Assembly (NCBI RefSeq): GCF_012034175.1
Contig: NZ_JAATEJ010000023.1
Span: 62,001 to 126,000, forward strand
DNA: 64,000 bases
From: Actinacidiphila epipremni
GTDB taxonomy: Bacteria; Actinomycetota; Actinomycetes; Streptomycetales; Streptomycetaceae
Reading direction: 5' to 3'
Below are positions 45,407 through 55,311 of the stretch, one piece after another. The position numbers and the translations under genes were made by a program. Every line of letters begins with the position of its first letter. Position 1 is the first letter of the stretch. The notes beneath the pieces were generated by a model. It ran no database searches and was not told the origin of the DNA. It saw only the letters and a program-made list of their open reading frames with translations.

Positions 45407-46145
45407 GCGCGCCGGCCGGGGCGGGCACGTCGGCGAAGGCGGCCGGGCGGCGCAGCCGGGTCCAGCGGCCGACCGGCCAGGCGACCGCGTCGGCACGGCC
45501 GATCACCCGGTCGACGGGCACGTTGCCGCCGCCGGGGTCGCCGAGGTGGTCGCGTGAGTCACGCGAGTCGGCACGGTGATCGCCCATCACCCACAGCTTT
45601 CCGTCCGGCACCACGATGTCGAACCGTACCTGGGACGGTGTGTCCCCGGGATAAAGGTAGGTCTCGTCCAGCGGGTGGCCGTTGACCATCAGCCGCCCGC
45701 GGGCGTCGCAACAGGTGACGCGGTCGCCGCCGACGCCGATGACGCGCTTGACGAAGTCGGTGCCGCTCTGCTGCGTGAAGGAGCCCTCGCCGTCGAAGAC
45801 GATCACGTCCCCGCGCCGCGGTGTGCCGCCGAAGCGGTAGGCGAGCTTGTCGACCAGGACCCGGTCGCCGACCCGCAGCGTGCCCTCCATCGACCGGCTC
45901 GGCACCTGGTAGGGCCGCGCCACGAAGGTACTGACCAGCAGCAGCGCGGCCACCGCGGCGGCCACCAGCAGGATCGTGCGCCGCCACTCGGCCCACACGA
46001 CGGCCGCGGTGTCCGCGACCCGCCCGCGCAGCACGGCCGACCGCGACCGCACAGCGGAACGCGACCGCTCCTCCGGCCGCGCCTGCTCGGCTGCGGTGTC
46101 GGGGGAACGGTCGCGTTCCGGTACGGCTGCTGCTTCGGTGTCCAT
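45399..46145 (-). CDS. sipW: Signal peptidase I, first of the cluster (SipW-like)
   Basis: A 248-residue protease with one N-terminal membrane helix (TILLVAAAVAALLLVSTFVA), Ser in PSRSMEGT, Lys in FVKRVIGVGGD and box E GDHRADSRDSRDH. It lacks the C-terminal helix of its paralogues. It follows rplS by about 100 nt beyond a hairpin, so the cluster may have its own promoter. The stop overlaps the sipX start. Confidence 0.9.
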   Translation of the reverse strand: MDTEAAAVPERDRSPDTAAEQARPEERSRSAVRSRSAVLRGRVADTAAVVWAEWRRTILLVAAAVAALLLVSTFVARPYQVPSRSMEGTLRVGDRVLVDKLAYRFGGTPRRGDVIVFDGEGSFTQQSGTDFVKRVIGVGGDRVTCCDARGRLMVNGHPLDETYLYPGDTPSQVRFDIVVPDGKLWVMGDHRADSRDSRDHLGDPGGGNVPVDRVIGRADAVAWPVGRWTRLRRPAAFADVPAPAGAHG

Positions 46146-46185
46146 CGGGGCCAGAGCTTATCCGGCCGCTGCGGACCGCCCGCGA

Positions 46186-46209
46186 CGAGCGCCCCGCGAG
46201 AGGCGCTCG
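46186..46209 (-). terminator. Hairpin between rplS and sipW
   Basis: CGAGCGCC (46186-46193) pairs perfectly with GGCGCTCG (46202-46209) across an 8-nt loop, 38 nt past the rplS stop. Confidence 0.5.
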
Positions 46210-46246
46210 CCACGGGCCCGGCGCCGGGAGTCCTCGCGGGAAGCGC

Positions 46247-46597
46247 TCAGTTGTCGCGCTTCTCCTTGATCTTCGCGGCCTTGCCGCGCAGCTCGCGCAG
46301 GTAGTAGAGCTTGGCGCGGCGCACGTCGCCGCGGGTGACGACCTCGATCTTCTCCACGATCGGGGTGTGCACCGGGAAGGTCCGCTCGACACCGACGGAG
46401 AAGCTCACCTTGCGGACCGTGAAGGTCTCGCTGATGCCCGCGCCCTGGCGGCGGATGACGACGCCCTTGAACTGCTGCACACGGGAGCGGTTGCCCTCGA
46501 TGACGCGCACGTGGACGTTGACGGTGTCGCCGGGGCGGAAGGCCGGGACGTCGGTGCGCAGCGACGCGCTGTTGACGCTCTCGATGAGGTTGGTCAT
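46247..46597 (-). CDS. rplS: 50S ribosomal protein L19
   Basis: The usual 116 residues ([56 protein letters not shown]). It sits 133 nt after trmD, as in the classic rpsP-rimM-trmD-rplS operon. Confidence 0.97.
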   Translation of the reverse strand: MTNLIESVNSASLRTDVPAFRPGDTVNVHVRVIEGNRSRVQQFKGVVIRRQGAGISETFTVRKVSFSVGVERTFPVHTPIVEKIEVVTRGDVRRAKLYYLRELRGKAAKIKEKRDN

Positions 46598-46730
46598 ATC
46601 GGTGTCTGCTTCCTCGCCGATGCCACAGGTCATCGACGGAACATGAGGTCGGGTGTCAGGGTGCGCGGCCGGGGGCGGCGGGCGTCGTTCCCCCTGTGGC
46701 AGGGGCGCGGGCCGGACCGGCAGCAGCCGC

Positions 46731-47552
46731 TCATTCTTCCATGACGTGGGGGCTCGGCCCAAATCGCCCGTCCGGGCCCGGCATCCAGCCCAGGATGCTG
46801 AGCATCTCCCGGTCGCGCTTGTCGAAGGCGGCGGGGTCGCAGCGCCGGATCAGGTCGGGGCGGTGGGCGACGGTACGGCGCAGGGCCTCGTCGCGGCGCC
46901 AGCGGGCGATCTTCCCGTGGTGGCCGCTGAGCAGCACCTCGGGGATGCCACGGCCGCGCCAGGTGGGCGGCTTGGTGTAGACCGGGCCTTCCAGCAGGTC
47001 GGCCATCGCGCCGGGTGCGAAGGAGTCGTCGCGGTAGGAGGCGGCGTTGCCGAGGACGCCGGGCAGCAGCCGGGCGACGGCCTCGGTGACGACCAGGACC
47101 GCGGCCTCGCCGCCGGCCAGCACGTAGTCGCCGATGGAGACCTCGTAGACCGGCAGCCGGGTGCGGTACTCGTCGGTGACGCGGGTGTCGATGCCCTCGT
47201 AGCGGGCGGGCGCGAAGACCAGCCAGGGCCGCTCGGCGAGTTCACCGGCGAGCTGCTGGGTGAAGGGCCGCCCGCTGGGGGTGGGGACGACGAGCGCGGG
47301 CCGGCCGGCGCCGGCCTCGTAGCCGTCGGCGAGGGTGTCGTCGAGGGCCTCGCCCCAGGGCCCGGTCATCATGACCATGCCGGGGCCGCCGCCGTACGGG
47401 GTGTCGTCGACGGTGTTGTGCCGGTCGTGGGCCCAGTCGCGCAGGTCGTGGACGCGCACGTCGAGCCGGCCGGCCGCGCGGGCCTTGCCGACCAGCGAGA
47501 CGTTCAGCGGCTCCAGGTACTCGGGGAAGATCGTGACGACGTCGATCCGCAT
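46731..47552 (-). CDS. trmD: tRNA (guanine-N1)-methyltransferase
   Basis: A 273-residue SPOUT enzyme that methylates G37 of tRNAs, preventing frameshifts. The knot motifs are visible: [24 protein letters not shown] and [15 protein letters not shown]. The ATG at 47552 comes one base after the rimM stop. The C-terminal extension to HVMEE is normal for Streptomyces. Confidence 0.96.
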   Translation of the reverse strand: MRIDVVTIFPEYLEPLNVSLVGKARAAGRLDVRVHDLRDWAHDRHNTVDDTPYGGGPGMVMMTGPWGEALDDTLADGYEAGAGRPALVVPTPSGRPFTQQLAGELAERPWLVFAPARYEGIDTRVTDEYRTRLPVYEVSIGDYVLAGGEAAVLVVTEAVARLLPGVLGNAASYRDDSFAPGAMADLLEGPVYTKPPTWRGRGIPEVLLSGHHGKIARWRRDEALRRTVAHRPDLIRRCDPAAFDKRDREMLSILGWMPGPDGRFGPSPHVMEE

Positions 47553-47553
47553 C

Positions 47554-48141
47554 TCAGCCGCCGTCCGCCGCACCGCCGGAAGCCGCACCCGGGCCCCCGC
47601 TCTCGCCATCGCCAAGCCCCTCGCCGGACTCCGGCTCGCCCAGCAGCCCCGGCGGCGGGTCGATGACCGCGCGCTGCTCCTCCAGGTCGATCTCCGGCAC
47701 GATCTCGGCGACGAACGGCACAAGCACCTCGCTGCCGTCGGGCCGGACCACCACCAGCAGGTCCTGGTACGGCAGATGGCTGATCTCGCCGATCCGCCCG
47801 ACCTCCTCGCCGTCGACGGTGACGACGTCCAGGTCGATGAGCTGGTGGTCGTAGAACTCCTCGGGGTCCTCCGGCGTCTCGTCCGGGTCCACCTCGGCGA
47901 TCAGCAGCGTATTGCGCAGCGCCTCGGCGGCGCTGCGGTCGGCGACGCCCTCGAAGCGCAGCATCAGCCGTCCGCTGTGCACCCGCCCGGTGGCGATGGT
48001 CAGCGGCCCTGCGGAGGCCGGGTCGGTGGCGAGCACCGCGCCCGGCGCGAGCCGCAGTTCCGGCTCGTCGGTGCGCACCTCGACGCTCACCTCGCCCTTG
48101 ATGCCGTGGGCGCGGCCGATCCTGCCGACTACCAGCTGCAT
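47554..48141 (-). CDS. rimM: 16S rRNA processing protein RimM
   Basis: A 195-residue 30S maturation factor that binds S19. The N-terminal domain begins [20 protein letters not shown]; a PRC-barrel domain follows ([19 protein letters not shown]). The last 30 residues are a Gly/Ser-rich acidic tail. It lies between khpA and trmD. Confidence 0.95.
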   Translation of the reverse strand: MQLVVGRIGRAHGIKGEVSVEVRTDEPELRLAPGAVLATDPASAGPLTIATGRVHSGRLMLRFEGVADRSAAEALRNTLLIAEVDPDETPEDPEEFYDHQLIDLDVVTVDGEEVGRIGEISHLPYQDLLVVVRPDGSEVLVPFVAEIVPEIDLEEQRAVIDPPPGLLGEPESGEGLGDGESGGPGAASGGAADGG

Positions 48142-48248
48142 GGAGCCCTTTCACCTCTTGTACGTCTCTTGTACGTCAGACGGCTCGGGCCGGGAGCGGC
48201 AGCGCCACCCCCGGCCCGAGCCGGTGTTCCGTGCGGTTTGGCCGGCGG

Positions 48249-48488
48249 TCAGCGCACCTGGTCGACGTCGACCAGGTCGACGCGGATGCCGCGCCCGCCG
48301 AGCGCGCCCACGACCGTACGCAACGCACGGGCGGTACGGCCGTTGCGGCCGATCACCTTGCCGAGGTCGTCGGGGTGGACCCGGACCTCCAGCACGTTGC
48401 CGCGGCGCAGGGTGCGCATGTCCACCTGCACATCGTCGGGGTTGTCGACGATGCCCTTCACGAGGTGCTCAAGAGCCTCCTCAAGCAC
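48249..48488 (-). CDS. khpA: KH-domain RNA-binding protein KhpA
   Basis: A 79-residue protein with a single KH domain and the GxxG loop in VIGRNGRTARAL. It binds RNA, usually together with KhpB, and affects cell size and ribosome-linked regulation in Gram-positive bacteria. The GTG start at 48488 is 2 nt from the rpsP stop, so it is coupled to rpsP. Confidence 0.92.
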   Translation of the reverse strand: MLEEALEHLVKGIVDNPDDVQVDMRTLRRGNVLEVRVHPDDLGKVIGRNGRTARALRTVVGALGGRGIRVDLVDVDQVR

Positions 48489-48490
48489 GC

Positions 48491-48943
48491 TCAGGCCTCG
48501 GTGGACTCAGCCGCGGCCGGGGCCTCGGCGGTGTCGTCGGCCTTCTTCTCCGCCTTGTCGGCCTTCTTCGCCCTGGGGGTGATCGCCTCACCCTTCGGCT
48601 CGTCGGCGGTGTCCTTGGCCGCGGCCTCGAAGAGGGCGCGCTTGTCGGCCTTGGGCTCGGCGACCAGCAGCGGCGCGGGGGCCTCAAGGCCCTTGTACTT
48701 CTGCCAGTCGCCGGTGAGCTTGAGGATGGCGAGCACCGGCTCGGTCGGCTGCGCGCCGACGGAGAGCCAGTACTGGGCGCGGTCCGAGTCGACCTCGATA
48801 CGCGACGGGTTCTGCACCGGGTGGTACAGGCCGATCTCCTCGATCGCCCGGCCGTCACGGCGGGTGCGGGAGTCGGCGACGACGATGCGGTAGTGAGGCG
48901 AACGGATCTTGCCCAGACGCTTCAGCTTGATCTTGACTGCCAC
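48491..48943 (-). CDS. rpsP: 30S ribosomal protein S16
   Basis: A protein of 150 residues; the S16 core covers the first 80 ([33 protein letters not shown]). The rest is a Lys/Ala/Glu-rich tail ([12 protein letters not shown]). It is first of the operon; its GTG start has AGGAGA about 10 nt upstream. The 148-bp gap beyond it should hold the promoter; I cannot pick boxes. Confidence 0.96.
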   Translation of the reverse strand: MAVKIKLKRLGKIRSPHYRIVVADSRTRRDGRAIEEIGLYHPVQNPSRIEVDSDRAQYWLSVGAQPTEPVLAILKLTGDWQKYKGLEAPAPLLVAEPKADKRALFEAAAKDTADEPKGEAITPRAKKADKAEKKADDTAEAPAAAESTEA

Positions 48944-49091
48944 GGGAGTGGGTTCTCCTGGTGTTGACGTGTTTGGGCACGGCAGGCTTCCACGTGGGGT
49001 TGTGGGAGTCGCGCGCCCGGTGGACGCGTCAGCCGAAGGAGAGAGGGTTCCTGCACGGCTGTCGAGTTCTCAGCTGGCCATTCTGCCACAC

Positions 49092-49682
49092 TCAGGCGGC
49101 GCCCACGACCTCGGGAATGCGGAACGGCTGCCCGCACGCGCCGCACATGATCGGCGCCTGGGCCAGCACGGACGGCACCACGCGTACATTGCGCCCGCAG
49201 TCGCAGACCGCCTTGACGCGCACCCCGCCGCCGGACGAGCCGTGCCGCGCGGCAGGGCCCCGGAAGGAGCGCGCGGTGTCCGCCGTGGTCGCCACCGTGT
49301 GCGCCTTGAGGGCGCGCTGCAGCCGGTCGATGGTCGCCCGGTAGCGCTTACGGGTGTCGGGGCGCATCACGACCAGCGAGAAGCCGCTGCTGGGATGGGG
49401 CTCGTCGGCGTGGTCGAGCCCCATTTCGTCGGCGATGGCCAGGAATCGGCGGTTGTGGTAGCGGCCCGCGCGGGAGGTGTCACGGATGCCGCGCGCGGCG
49501 GCCACGCCGTGCACCGCCTCGTGCAGCAGCCGTTCGAACGAGAGCTCGTTGCCGCAGGCGGACGACGACTCTCCGATGAGGGACTCGGGGGCGGCCAGAT
49601 CGGGCAGCTCGGGGTGGTGCCGTTGAATATCGGCCCATGCGACTGCCAGCTCGGCGGCGAGAACAGGTGGTGTCGTGCTCAC
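49092..49682 (-). CDS. SprT-like zinc metallopeptidase-domain protein
   Basis: A 196-residue protein. The zinc site is in LLHEAVHGVAAARG (HExxH), with H of YHNRRFLAIADE further on. The C-terminal end carries a zinc ribbon (CDCG...MCGACG), as in SprT/Spartan-like proteins. GTG 49682 starts VSTTPPVLA. No adjacent gene hints at the target; Spartan relatives act on DNA-protein crosslinks, but that is not established for bacterial forms. Confidence 0.75.
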   Translation of the reverse strand: MSTTPPVLAAELAVAWADIQRHHPELPDLAAPESLIGESSSACGNELSFERLLHEAVHGVAAARGIRDTSRAGRYHNRRFLAIADEMGLDHADEPHPSSGFSLVVMRPDTRKRYRATIDRLQRALKAHTVATTADTARSFRGPAARHGSSGGGVRVKAVCDCGRNVRVVPSVLAQAPIMCGACGQPFRIPEVVGAA

Positions 49683-49811
49683 GCCGTGACAACGAGCCGG
49701 GCGCTCCCGGTGTTCCGATTCCGGGCCAGCCCAATTAATTTGCACTGATCGGTCAGTTCCGGTTGATGTGCGGATGATGACGGATGATGCGCATGGGATG
49801 GGCATGACGCA

Positions 49812-49862
49812 GGGCGGGTGCGGAGGACACCGGTGAACTCCGGAGAACCTCCGCACCCGCCC
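49812..49862 (-). terminator. Long hairpin downstream of proS
   Basis: A perfect 15-bp stem GGGCGGGTGCGGAGG (49812-49826) against CCTCCGCACCCGCCC (49848-49862). The 21-nt loop itself holds two palindromes, CACCGGTG and CTCCGGAG. It starts 85 nt past the proS stop. Confidence 0.7.
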
Positions 49863-49947
49863 CACGGACGGACGAACCTCGTATAACGAACGTGCGTTTT
49901 CGGTCAGCGGACGCCCGATGGACGCCGGGCGAACACCGGGGGCCGGG

Positions 49948-51360
49948 TCAGTAGGCCCGCGCCACGATCGCCAGCGCGCCCGGGGCGTCGTCCGCGTCCG
50001 GCACTCCGCCGTCCTCACCGACCAGGCAGCGCACGGTGACGCCCTGCTCGGCGAGCTTGGCCTCGCCCGCCACGCCGAGGTCGGCCCACGGGATGCGCGC
50101 CCAGCCGGTGGCCGCGGCCTCGGCCGCCTCGCCCACGGTGGCGACGTCCACAGTGCGGGACACCCGGCGCTCGTGGGACTCGCGCAGCAGCTGCGCCTGG
50201 TCCTCCTCCAGCAGCTTCGGCAGCAGCTCGGCGAGCGCGTCCAGCGCCACCGGCTCCTTGCCGCCGGGGATGCGCCGGGCGAGCATCGCGGTGCCCGCCT
50301 CCAGGTCGCGCGGGCCGATCTCGACCCGCGCCGGCACGCCCTTGAGCTCCCAGTCGATCGCCCGCCGCCCGAACGGGGTGTCGGTGCGGTCGTCGACCAC
50401 GACCCGCAGCCCGACCGCCTTGAGCCGCTCGCCGACCTCGCGCACCTTGGCCACGACCTCGTCGTCGCCCTTGATCGCGAGCACCACGACCTGCACATGG
50501 GCCAGCCGCGGCGGCACCCGCAGCCCGTTGTCGTCGCCGTGCATCATCACCAGCGCGCCGATCATGCGGGTGGTGCTGCCCCACGACGTCTGCCAGACGT
50601 ACTCCTGCTCGCCGTCCGCCGACAGGTACTGCGTGTGGAAGGCCTTCGCGAAGTTCTGGCCCAGCTCATGGCTGGTGCCCAGCTGGAGGGCCTTGCCGTC
50701 GCCCATCATGCCTTCGAGCGTGAGGGTGTTGATGGCGCCCGCGAAGCGCTCCTTGGCGGTCTTGCGGCCCGGCACCACGTCCATGGCCAGGACGTCGGTC
50801 ATGAAGCCCTCGTAGACCTCGCGGTGGATCCTGGCCGCGTAGTCCCGCGCGTCCTCCTGCGTGGCGTGCGCGGTGTGGCCCTCCTGCCACAGGAACTCGC
50901 TGGTGCGCAGGAACAGCCGGGGCCGCATCTCCCACCGCACCACGTTCGCCCACTGGTTGATCAGCAGCGGCAGGTCCCGGTAGCTCTGCACCCACTTGGA
51001 GAAATACTCGTTGATGATCGTCTCGGAGGTCGGCCGCACCACGACCGGCTCCTCCAGCTCCTTGCCGCCCGCGTGCGTGACGACCGCCAGCTCCGGCGCG
51101 AAGCCCTCGACGTGCTCGGCCTCCCGCGTCAGGTAGGACTGCGGGATGAACAGCGGGAAGTACGCGTTCTGCGCCCCGGCCTGCTTGATCCGCGCGTCCA
51201 TGCCCTGCTGCATCCGCTCCCACAGGCCGTAGCCGTACGGCCGGATGACCATGGTGCCGCGGACCGGGCCGTTGTCGGCCAGCTCTGCCTTGTTGATCAG
51301 GTCCTGGTACCAGCGCGGGAAGTCGTCCGCCTGGGGGGTGAGAACGGGAGCCTTTGCCAT
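49948..51360 (-). CDS. proS: Prolyl-tRNA synthetase, archaeal/eukaryal type
   Basis: A 470-residue class II synthetase. The motifs show the short, non-editing (eukaryote-like) form: motif 1 RGTMVIRPYGYGLWERMQ, motif 2 RPRLFLRTSEFLWQEGHTAH, then TSWGSTTRMIGALVMMHGDD as motif 3. There is no bacterial INS editing domain. It charges tRNA-Pro. Whether it is the only ProRS of the cell cannot be seen here; some Streptomyces keep extra synthetases as antibiotic-resistant copies. The gene stands alone. Confidence 0.93.
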   Translation of the reverse strand: MAKAPVLTPQADDFPRWYQDLINKAELADNGPVRGTMVIRPYGYGLWERMQQGMDARIKQAGAQNAYFPLFIPQSYLTREAEHVEGFAPELAVVTHAGGKELEEPVVVRPTSETIINEYFSKWVQSYRDLPLLINQWANVVRWEMRPRLFLRTSEFLWQEGHTAHATQEDARDYAARIHREVYEGFMTDVLAMDVVPGRKTAKERFAGAINTLTLEGMMGDGKALQLGTSHELGQNFAKAFHTQYLSADGEQEYVWQTSWGSTTRMIGALVMMHGDDNGLRVPPRLAHVQVVVLAIKGDDEVVAKVREVGERLKAVGLRVVVDDRTDTPFGRRAIDWELKGVPARVEIGPRDLEAGTAMLARRIPGGKEPVALDALAELLPKLLEEDQAQLLRESHERRVSRTVDVATVGEAAEAAATGWARIPWADLGVAGEAKLAEQGVTVRCLVGEDGGVPDADDAPGALAIVARAY

Positions 51361-51561
51361 GAAGGCGATGGTACGTGGCGAGGCCCCCGCAGCGTGAATC
51401 GGTTACCTGCGCCCGACGGGCCGCCGAACAAGCCGAAAACGGCCTCCCCGGCCCCTGGACGCGGCCCGCGAACCGCAGTTGTCTGGCTGTCGGGGACGAA
51501 AGCGGCACACCCGTCCTCCCCACGGGGGGCACACGGCGAAGCGTGGCTGATTGGGGCTTCG

Positions 51562-52398
51562 ATGGCACCTACCCTCTACCGCGGGACCAGGCCCGACCGT
51601 ACCCGTACCGACGACCGGGCGCGCGACTGGGCGGAGATCCAGGAGCGCATGCTCGTCCCGCTCTACGCAAGCGTCCTCGACCGGCTCGGCGTCGGCGCCG
51701 GCACCCGCCTGCTGGCCCTGAACTGCGGCACAGGGCTGGCGCTGCTGCTCGCCTCGGCAAGAGGCGCAGCCGTCACCGGGTACGACACCGACCGCGACCG
51801 GCTGCGGCTGGCCGAGGCGCGGCTCGGCACATTGCCGAGCACGTCGTACATGGCCACGCCGATGCCCCAGGCCCCGCCGGTACGGCTGCGGCTCGGCATC
51901 CCGGCGGCGGCGGAACTGCGCGGCTACGACCTGGTCACCGCCTTGGACCCGGCGGCGCCCGCCGACGCGCTGCGGCCGGCTCTTGCCGCCGTCGCCGAGG
52001 CCGCCCGCCCCGGCAGCGCGGTCGTCCTGGCCGGCTGGGGCCCGCCCGAGCGCTGCGCCACCGCGAGCGTGCTGCGGGTCGCCGCCCGGCTCGCCGAACC
52101 GCGCGGCGCCACGGGCCCGCTGCCGCGGCTCAGCGGCCGTGACGACCTGGAGGAGCTGGCCGCCGGCGCGGGGCTGCGGCCCGACGGCTCGGGTCGCGTG
52201 TCCTGCCCGTTCGGCTACCCGGACCAGGCCGCCGCGGTGCGCGGCCTGGTCGCGACCGGGCTGTTCGACGCCGCGGTCGCGGCGACCGACCGGCAGCAGG
52301 TGGACAAGGAGATCGCCGAGGCCCTGCACCCCTACCGGCGCCTTGACGGCACCATCCGCATGGACAACGTCTTCCGCTACCTCATCGCCCGCGTCTGA
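51562..52398 (+). CDS. SAM-dependent methyltransferase-fold protein
   Basis: A 278-residue protein. The SAM-binding loop is LLALNCGTGLALLLA (about residues 50-64), then VTGYDTDRDRL for the second strand. The rest follows class I methyltransferases, with a helical end containing HPYRRLDGTIRMDNVFRYLI. The ATG at 51562 has no clear ribosome binding site. It is divergent from proS. Substrate unknown. Confidence 0.7.
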   Translation: MAPTLYRGTRPDRTRTDDRARDWAEIQERMLVPLYASVLDRLGVGAGTRLLALNCGTGLALLLASARGAAVTGYDTDRDRLRLAEARLGTLPSTSYMATPMPQAPPVRLRLGIPAAAELRGYDLVTALDPAAPADALRPALAAVAEAARPGSAVVLAGWGPPERCATASVLRVAARLAEPRGATGPLPRLSGRDDLEELAAGAGLRPDGSGRVSCPFGYPDQAAAVRGLVATGLFDAAVAATDRQQVDKEIAEALHPYRRLDGTIRMDNVFRYLIARV

Positions 52399-52483
52399 CC
52401 GGCGGCGCGCACGGCCGGGGAAGCCGGGCGGCACGCCGGTAATGGGGTGGCCGCGGGCGCGCGGCATCGGCCAGGGTGGGGCC

Positions 52484-53005
52484 ATGCCCACCACCTCAGC
52501 CGCCTCCGCCACCCCGCTGCCGCCCGGCACCCCGGCGTCCGTCCGCCTGGTCAAGGCCGGCCGGGAGAAGGTCCGCTACCCCGCCACCGTGACCGCCGAC
52601 GACGGCGTGCGCGTCACCGTCACCGCGCCCTGGTCGCTGCCGCACACCCGGGACTTCGGCTTTGTGCGCTTCGAGCCCGGCGACGTCTTCACCGAGCACT
52701 ACTGGCGCGACCGCTGGTACGCGGTCAAGGAGGTGCGCGATCCGCACGGCGCCCTCAAGGGCTGGTACTGCGACATCACCCGCCCGGTGGCCGTCGCCGG
52801 CGCCGAGCTGACCTCGGAGGACCTCGACCTCGACCTGTGGGTGTCGGGCGACGGCGGCACCGTACTGCGGCTGGACGAGGACGAGTTCGCCGACAGCGGC
52901 CTGGCCGGGCGGGACCCGGGCGCCGCCGCGCGGGCGGTGGCCGCGCTGGACGAGCTGGAGGCGCGGGCCGGCCGCGAGGGCGGGCTGGCGGCGCTCACCG
53001 GCTGA
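52484..53005 (+). CDS. DUF402 domain protein
   Basis: A 173-residue protein. The central part (YWRDRWYAVKEVRDPHGALKG, then YCDITRPV) is the DUF402/FomD-like fold; relatives are nucleotide phosphatases (Ntdp) or FomD hydrolase. The Asp ligands are plausible in LTSEDLDLDLWV. It begins 85 nt after the methyltransferase gene on the same strand. A nucleotide-linked hydrolase is the best guess. Confidence 0.75.
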   Translation: MPTTSAASATPLPPGTPASVRLVKAGREKVRYPATVTADDGVRVTVTAPWSLPHTRDFGFVRFEPGDVFTEHYWRDRWYAVKEVRDPHGALKGWYCDITRPVAVAGAELTSEDLDLDLWVSGDGGTVLRLDEDEFADSGLAGRDPGAAARAVAALDELEARAGREGGLAALTG

Positions 53006-53045
53006 CGGCGGGCCGGCTCGAAGGACGTACCGGGCGACGTACCCG

Positions 53046-53564
53046 CTACAGGCCCGGCCACTCCTCGGCGGTGAGGGCGAAGCGCTCGTGGTCGCGCCAG
53101 GCGTCGTTGATGAACAGCATCCGCGGCGAGAAGCCCTCGTGCCGGAAGCCCAGCCGCTTGGCCATCGCGATGGAGCGCTCGTTGTCGGGCTGCGCGCTGA
53201 TCTCCAGCCGGTGCAGCCCGAGGCCGCCGTCGGCCTCGGGGATGAAGCAGCGGTCCACGACCTGGAGCAGGCCCTCGGTCATCCGGCCGGTGCCGTTGTA
53301 GGGCACGTAGCTGTCGTAGCCGAGGGCCCCGTTGCGGAAGCGGGCCATCACGATGTTGGCGACGTTGCACTTGCCGACGATGCCGCCGTCCTCGTCGTCG
53401 ATGACCAGGAACGTCCGCAGCCCGGCGCCCTGCCGGCGCAGCAGGTCCGGCAGGACGTCCGGCTCCACCGGATTCCACGGGCTGAGGTGCTCCACCGACC
53501 GCAGCACCGCGCTGCGGTGCGCCTCGACGTCACTGGGCCTGGGTTCTCTGATCGATACACGCAT
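53046..53564 (-). CDS. GNAT acetyltransferase, RimJ/RimL-like
   Basis: A 172-residue acetyltransferase. The acetyl-CoA loop is not the standard RxxGxG but the order of strands and LEISAQPDNERSIAMAKRLG fit the RimJ/RimL group that acetylates N-termini of ribosomal or other proteins. It is convergent with the DUF402 gene and lies 36 nt before ffh in map order, the usual order being ffh then this gene. Confidence 0.82.
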   Translation of the reverse strand: MRVSIREPRPSDVEAHRSAVLRSVEHLSPWNPVEPDVLPDLLRRQGAGLRTFLVIDDEDGGIVGKCNVANIVMARFRNGALGYDSYVPYNGTGRMTEGLLQVVDRCFIPEADGGLGLHRLEISAQPDNERSIAMAKRLGFRHEGFSPRMLFINDAWRDHERFALTAEEWPGL

Positions 53565-53600
53565 GCGTCCATCATCCCCGGGCCCCCGCGGGCGCCGCGG

Positions 53601-55166
53601 TCAGCCCATGAACTTCTTGAACTCGTCGGGCAGTTCGAAGTCCTTGCCGCCGCCCGGCAGGCCGAACGGGCTGCCGCCCTGGCCCGGCAGCTCGCCGCCC
53701 TGCTGCTGCTCCTCGCGGCGGGCAGCCGCCGCAGCCTCCTCGGCCCTGCGCTTCATCGGGTTGCCGGACTGGCGCTTGCCCTTGGCCTGCTTCTGCTGCT
53801 TCTTCTGCCGCGCGCCACCGCCGCCGCTGCCCGGCATCCCGGGCATCCCCGGCATGCCGCCGCCCTGCGCCATCCGCGACATCATCTTGCGGGCCTCGAA
53901 GAACCGCTCCACCAGGCCCTTGACCGCGCTGACCTCGACGCCCGAGCCCTTGGCGATACGGGCCCGGCGCGAGCCGTTGATGATGTGCGGGTCGGCGCGC
54001 TCGCCCGGCGTCATCGACTTGATGATCGCGGCGGTGCGGTCCACGTCCCGCTCGTCGAGGTTGTTGATCTGCTCGCGGATCTGGCCCATGCCCGGCAGCA
54101 TGCCGAGCAGCTTGGAGATGGAGCCCATCTTGCGGACCTGCTCCATCTGCGCCAGGAAGTCGTCGAGCGTGAACTCCTTGGGGCCCTTGGCCAGCTTGGC
54201 GGCCATCTTCTCGGCCTCGGCCTGGCTGAAGGTCTGCTCGGCCTTCTCGATCAGCGACAGCATGTCGCCCATGCCCAGGATCCGGGAGGCCATCCGGTCC
54301 GGGTGGAACGCGTCGAAGTCGTCCAGCTTCTCGCCGTTGGACGCGAACATGATCTGCTTGCCGGTGACGTGCACGATCGACAGCGCGGCACCGCCGCGGG
54401 CGTCGCCGTCGAGCTTGGAGAGCACCACGCCGTCGAAGCCGACGCCGTCGCGGAACGCCTCGGCGGTGTTGACCGCGTCCTGGCCGATCATCGCGTCGAC
54501 GACGAAGAGGATCTCGTCCGGGCGGACCGCGTCGCGGATGTCGGCGGCCTGCTGCATCAGCTCCTGGTCGACACCGAGGCGGCCGGCGGTGTCGACGATC
54601 ACGATGTCGTACTGCCGGGACCGGGCGAAGTCGATCGAGTCCTGGGCGACCTTCACCGGGTCGCCCACGCCGTTGCCGGGCTCGGGGGCGAAGACCGCGA
54701 CACCGGCCCGCTCGGCGACGACGCTGAGCTGGTTGACCGCGTTGGGGCGCTGGAGGTCGCAGGCGACCAGCAGCGGGGTGTGGCCCTGGCCCTTGAGCCA
54801 GCGGCCGAGCTTGCCCGCCAGCGTGGTCTTGCCGGCGCCCTGGAGGCCGGCGAGCATGATCACGGTGGGCGGCTGCTTGGCGAAGCGCAGCCGGCGGGTC
54901 TCGCCGCCGAGGATGCCGACGAGCTCCTCGTTGACGATCTTGATGACCGTCTGCGCGGGGTTGAGCGCCTGCGAGACCTCGGCGCCAAGCGCGCGCTGCT
55001 TGACGCTGGCGACGAACGCCCGCACGACGGGCAGCGCGACGTCGGCTTCGAGCAGGGCGATCCGGATCTCGCGCATCGTGGCGTCGATGTCCGCCTCGGA
55101 CAGCCGGCCCTTGCCCCGGAGGTTCTTGAAGGTCGCTGCGAGGCGGTCGGAGAGCGTATCGAACAC
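53601..55166 (-). CDS. ffh: Signal recognition particle GTPase Ffh
   Basis: A 521-residue SRP54. The N domain starts FDTLSDRLAATFKNLRGKG; G domain motifs are GLQGAGKTT, DTAGRLGVD and SKLDGDARGG; the M domain is Met-rich (MMSRMAQ, GMPGMPGMPG) and ends with a Gln/Gly-rich tail. It binds signal peptides and the 4.5S RNA, and works with FtsY encoded at 62504. GTG 55166 is the usual start. No ffs gene is in this window. Confidence 0.96.
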   Translation of the reverse strand: MFDTLSDRLAATFKNLRGKGRLSEADIDATMREIRIALLEADVALPVVRAFVASVKQRALGAEVSQALNPAQTVIKIVNEELVGILGGETRRLRFAKQPPTVIMLAGLQGAGKTTLAGKLGRWLKGQGHTPLLVACDLQRPNAVNQLSVVAERAGVAVFAPEPGNGVGDPVKVAQDSIDFARSRQYDIVIVDTAGRLGVDQELMQQAADIRDAVRPDEILFVVDAMIGQDAVNTAEAFRDGVGFDGVVLSKLDGDARGGAALSIVHVTGKQIMFASNGEKLDDFDAFHPDRMASRILGMGDMLSLIEKAEQTFSQAEAEKMAAKLAKGPKEFTLDDFLAQMEQVRKMGSISKLLGMLPGMGQIREQINNLDERDVDRTAAIIKSMTPGERADPHIINGSRRARIAKGSGVEVSAVKGLVERFFEARKMMSRMAQGGGMPGMPGMPGSGGGGARQKKQQKQAKGKRQSGNPMKRRAEEAAAAARREEQQQGGELPGQGGSPFGLPGGGKDFELPDEFKKFMG

Positions 55167-55311
55167 GGTGGCTGCAGATCCTCGGGTCGGGGGCGGAGAC
55201 GGTCGCCGTCCGGCGATCGCCTTCCAGGGTATCCGGCCCGCACGTGGTGCAGCCCGCGCCTGCCGGATTCCGGGAGGCGCGGACCGCCGCCGGGCCCGGC
55301 GAAGGGCGCCC

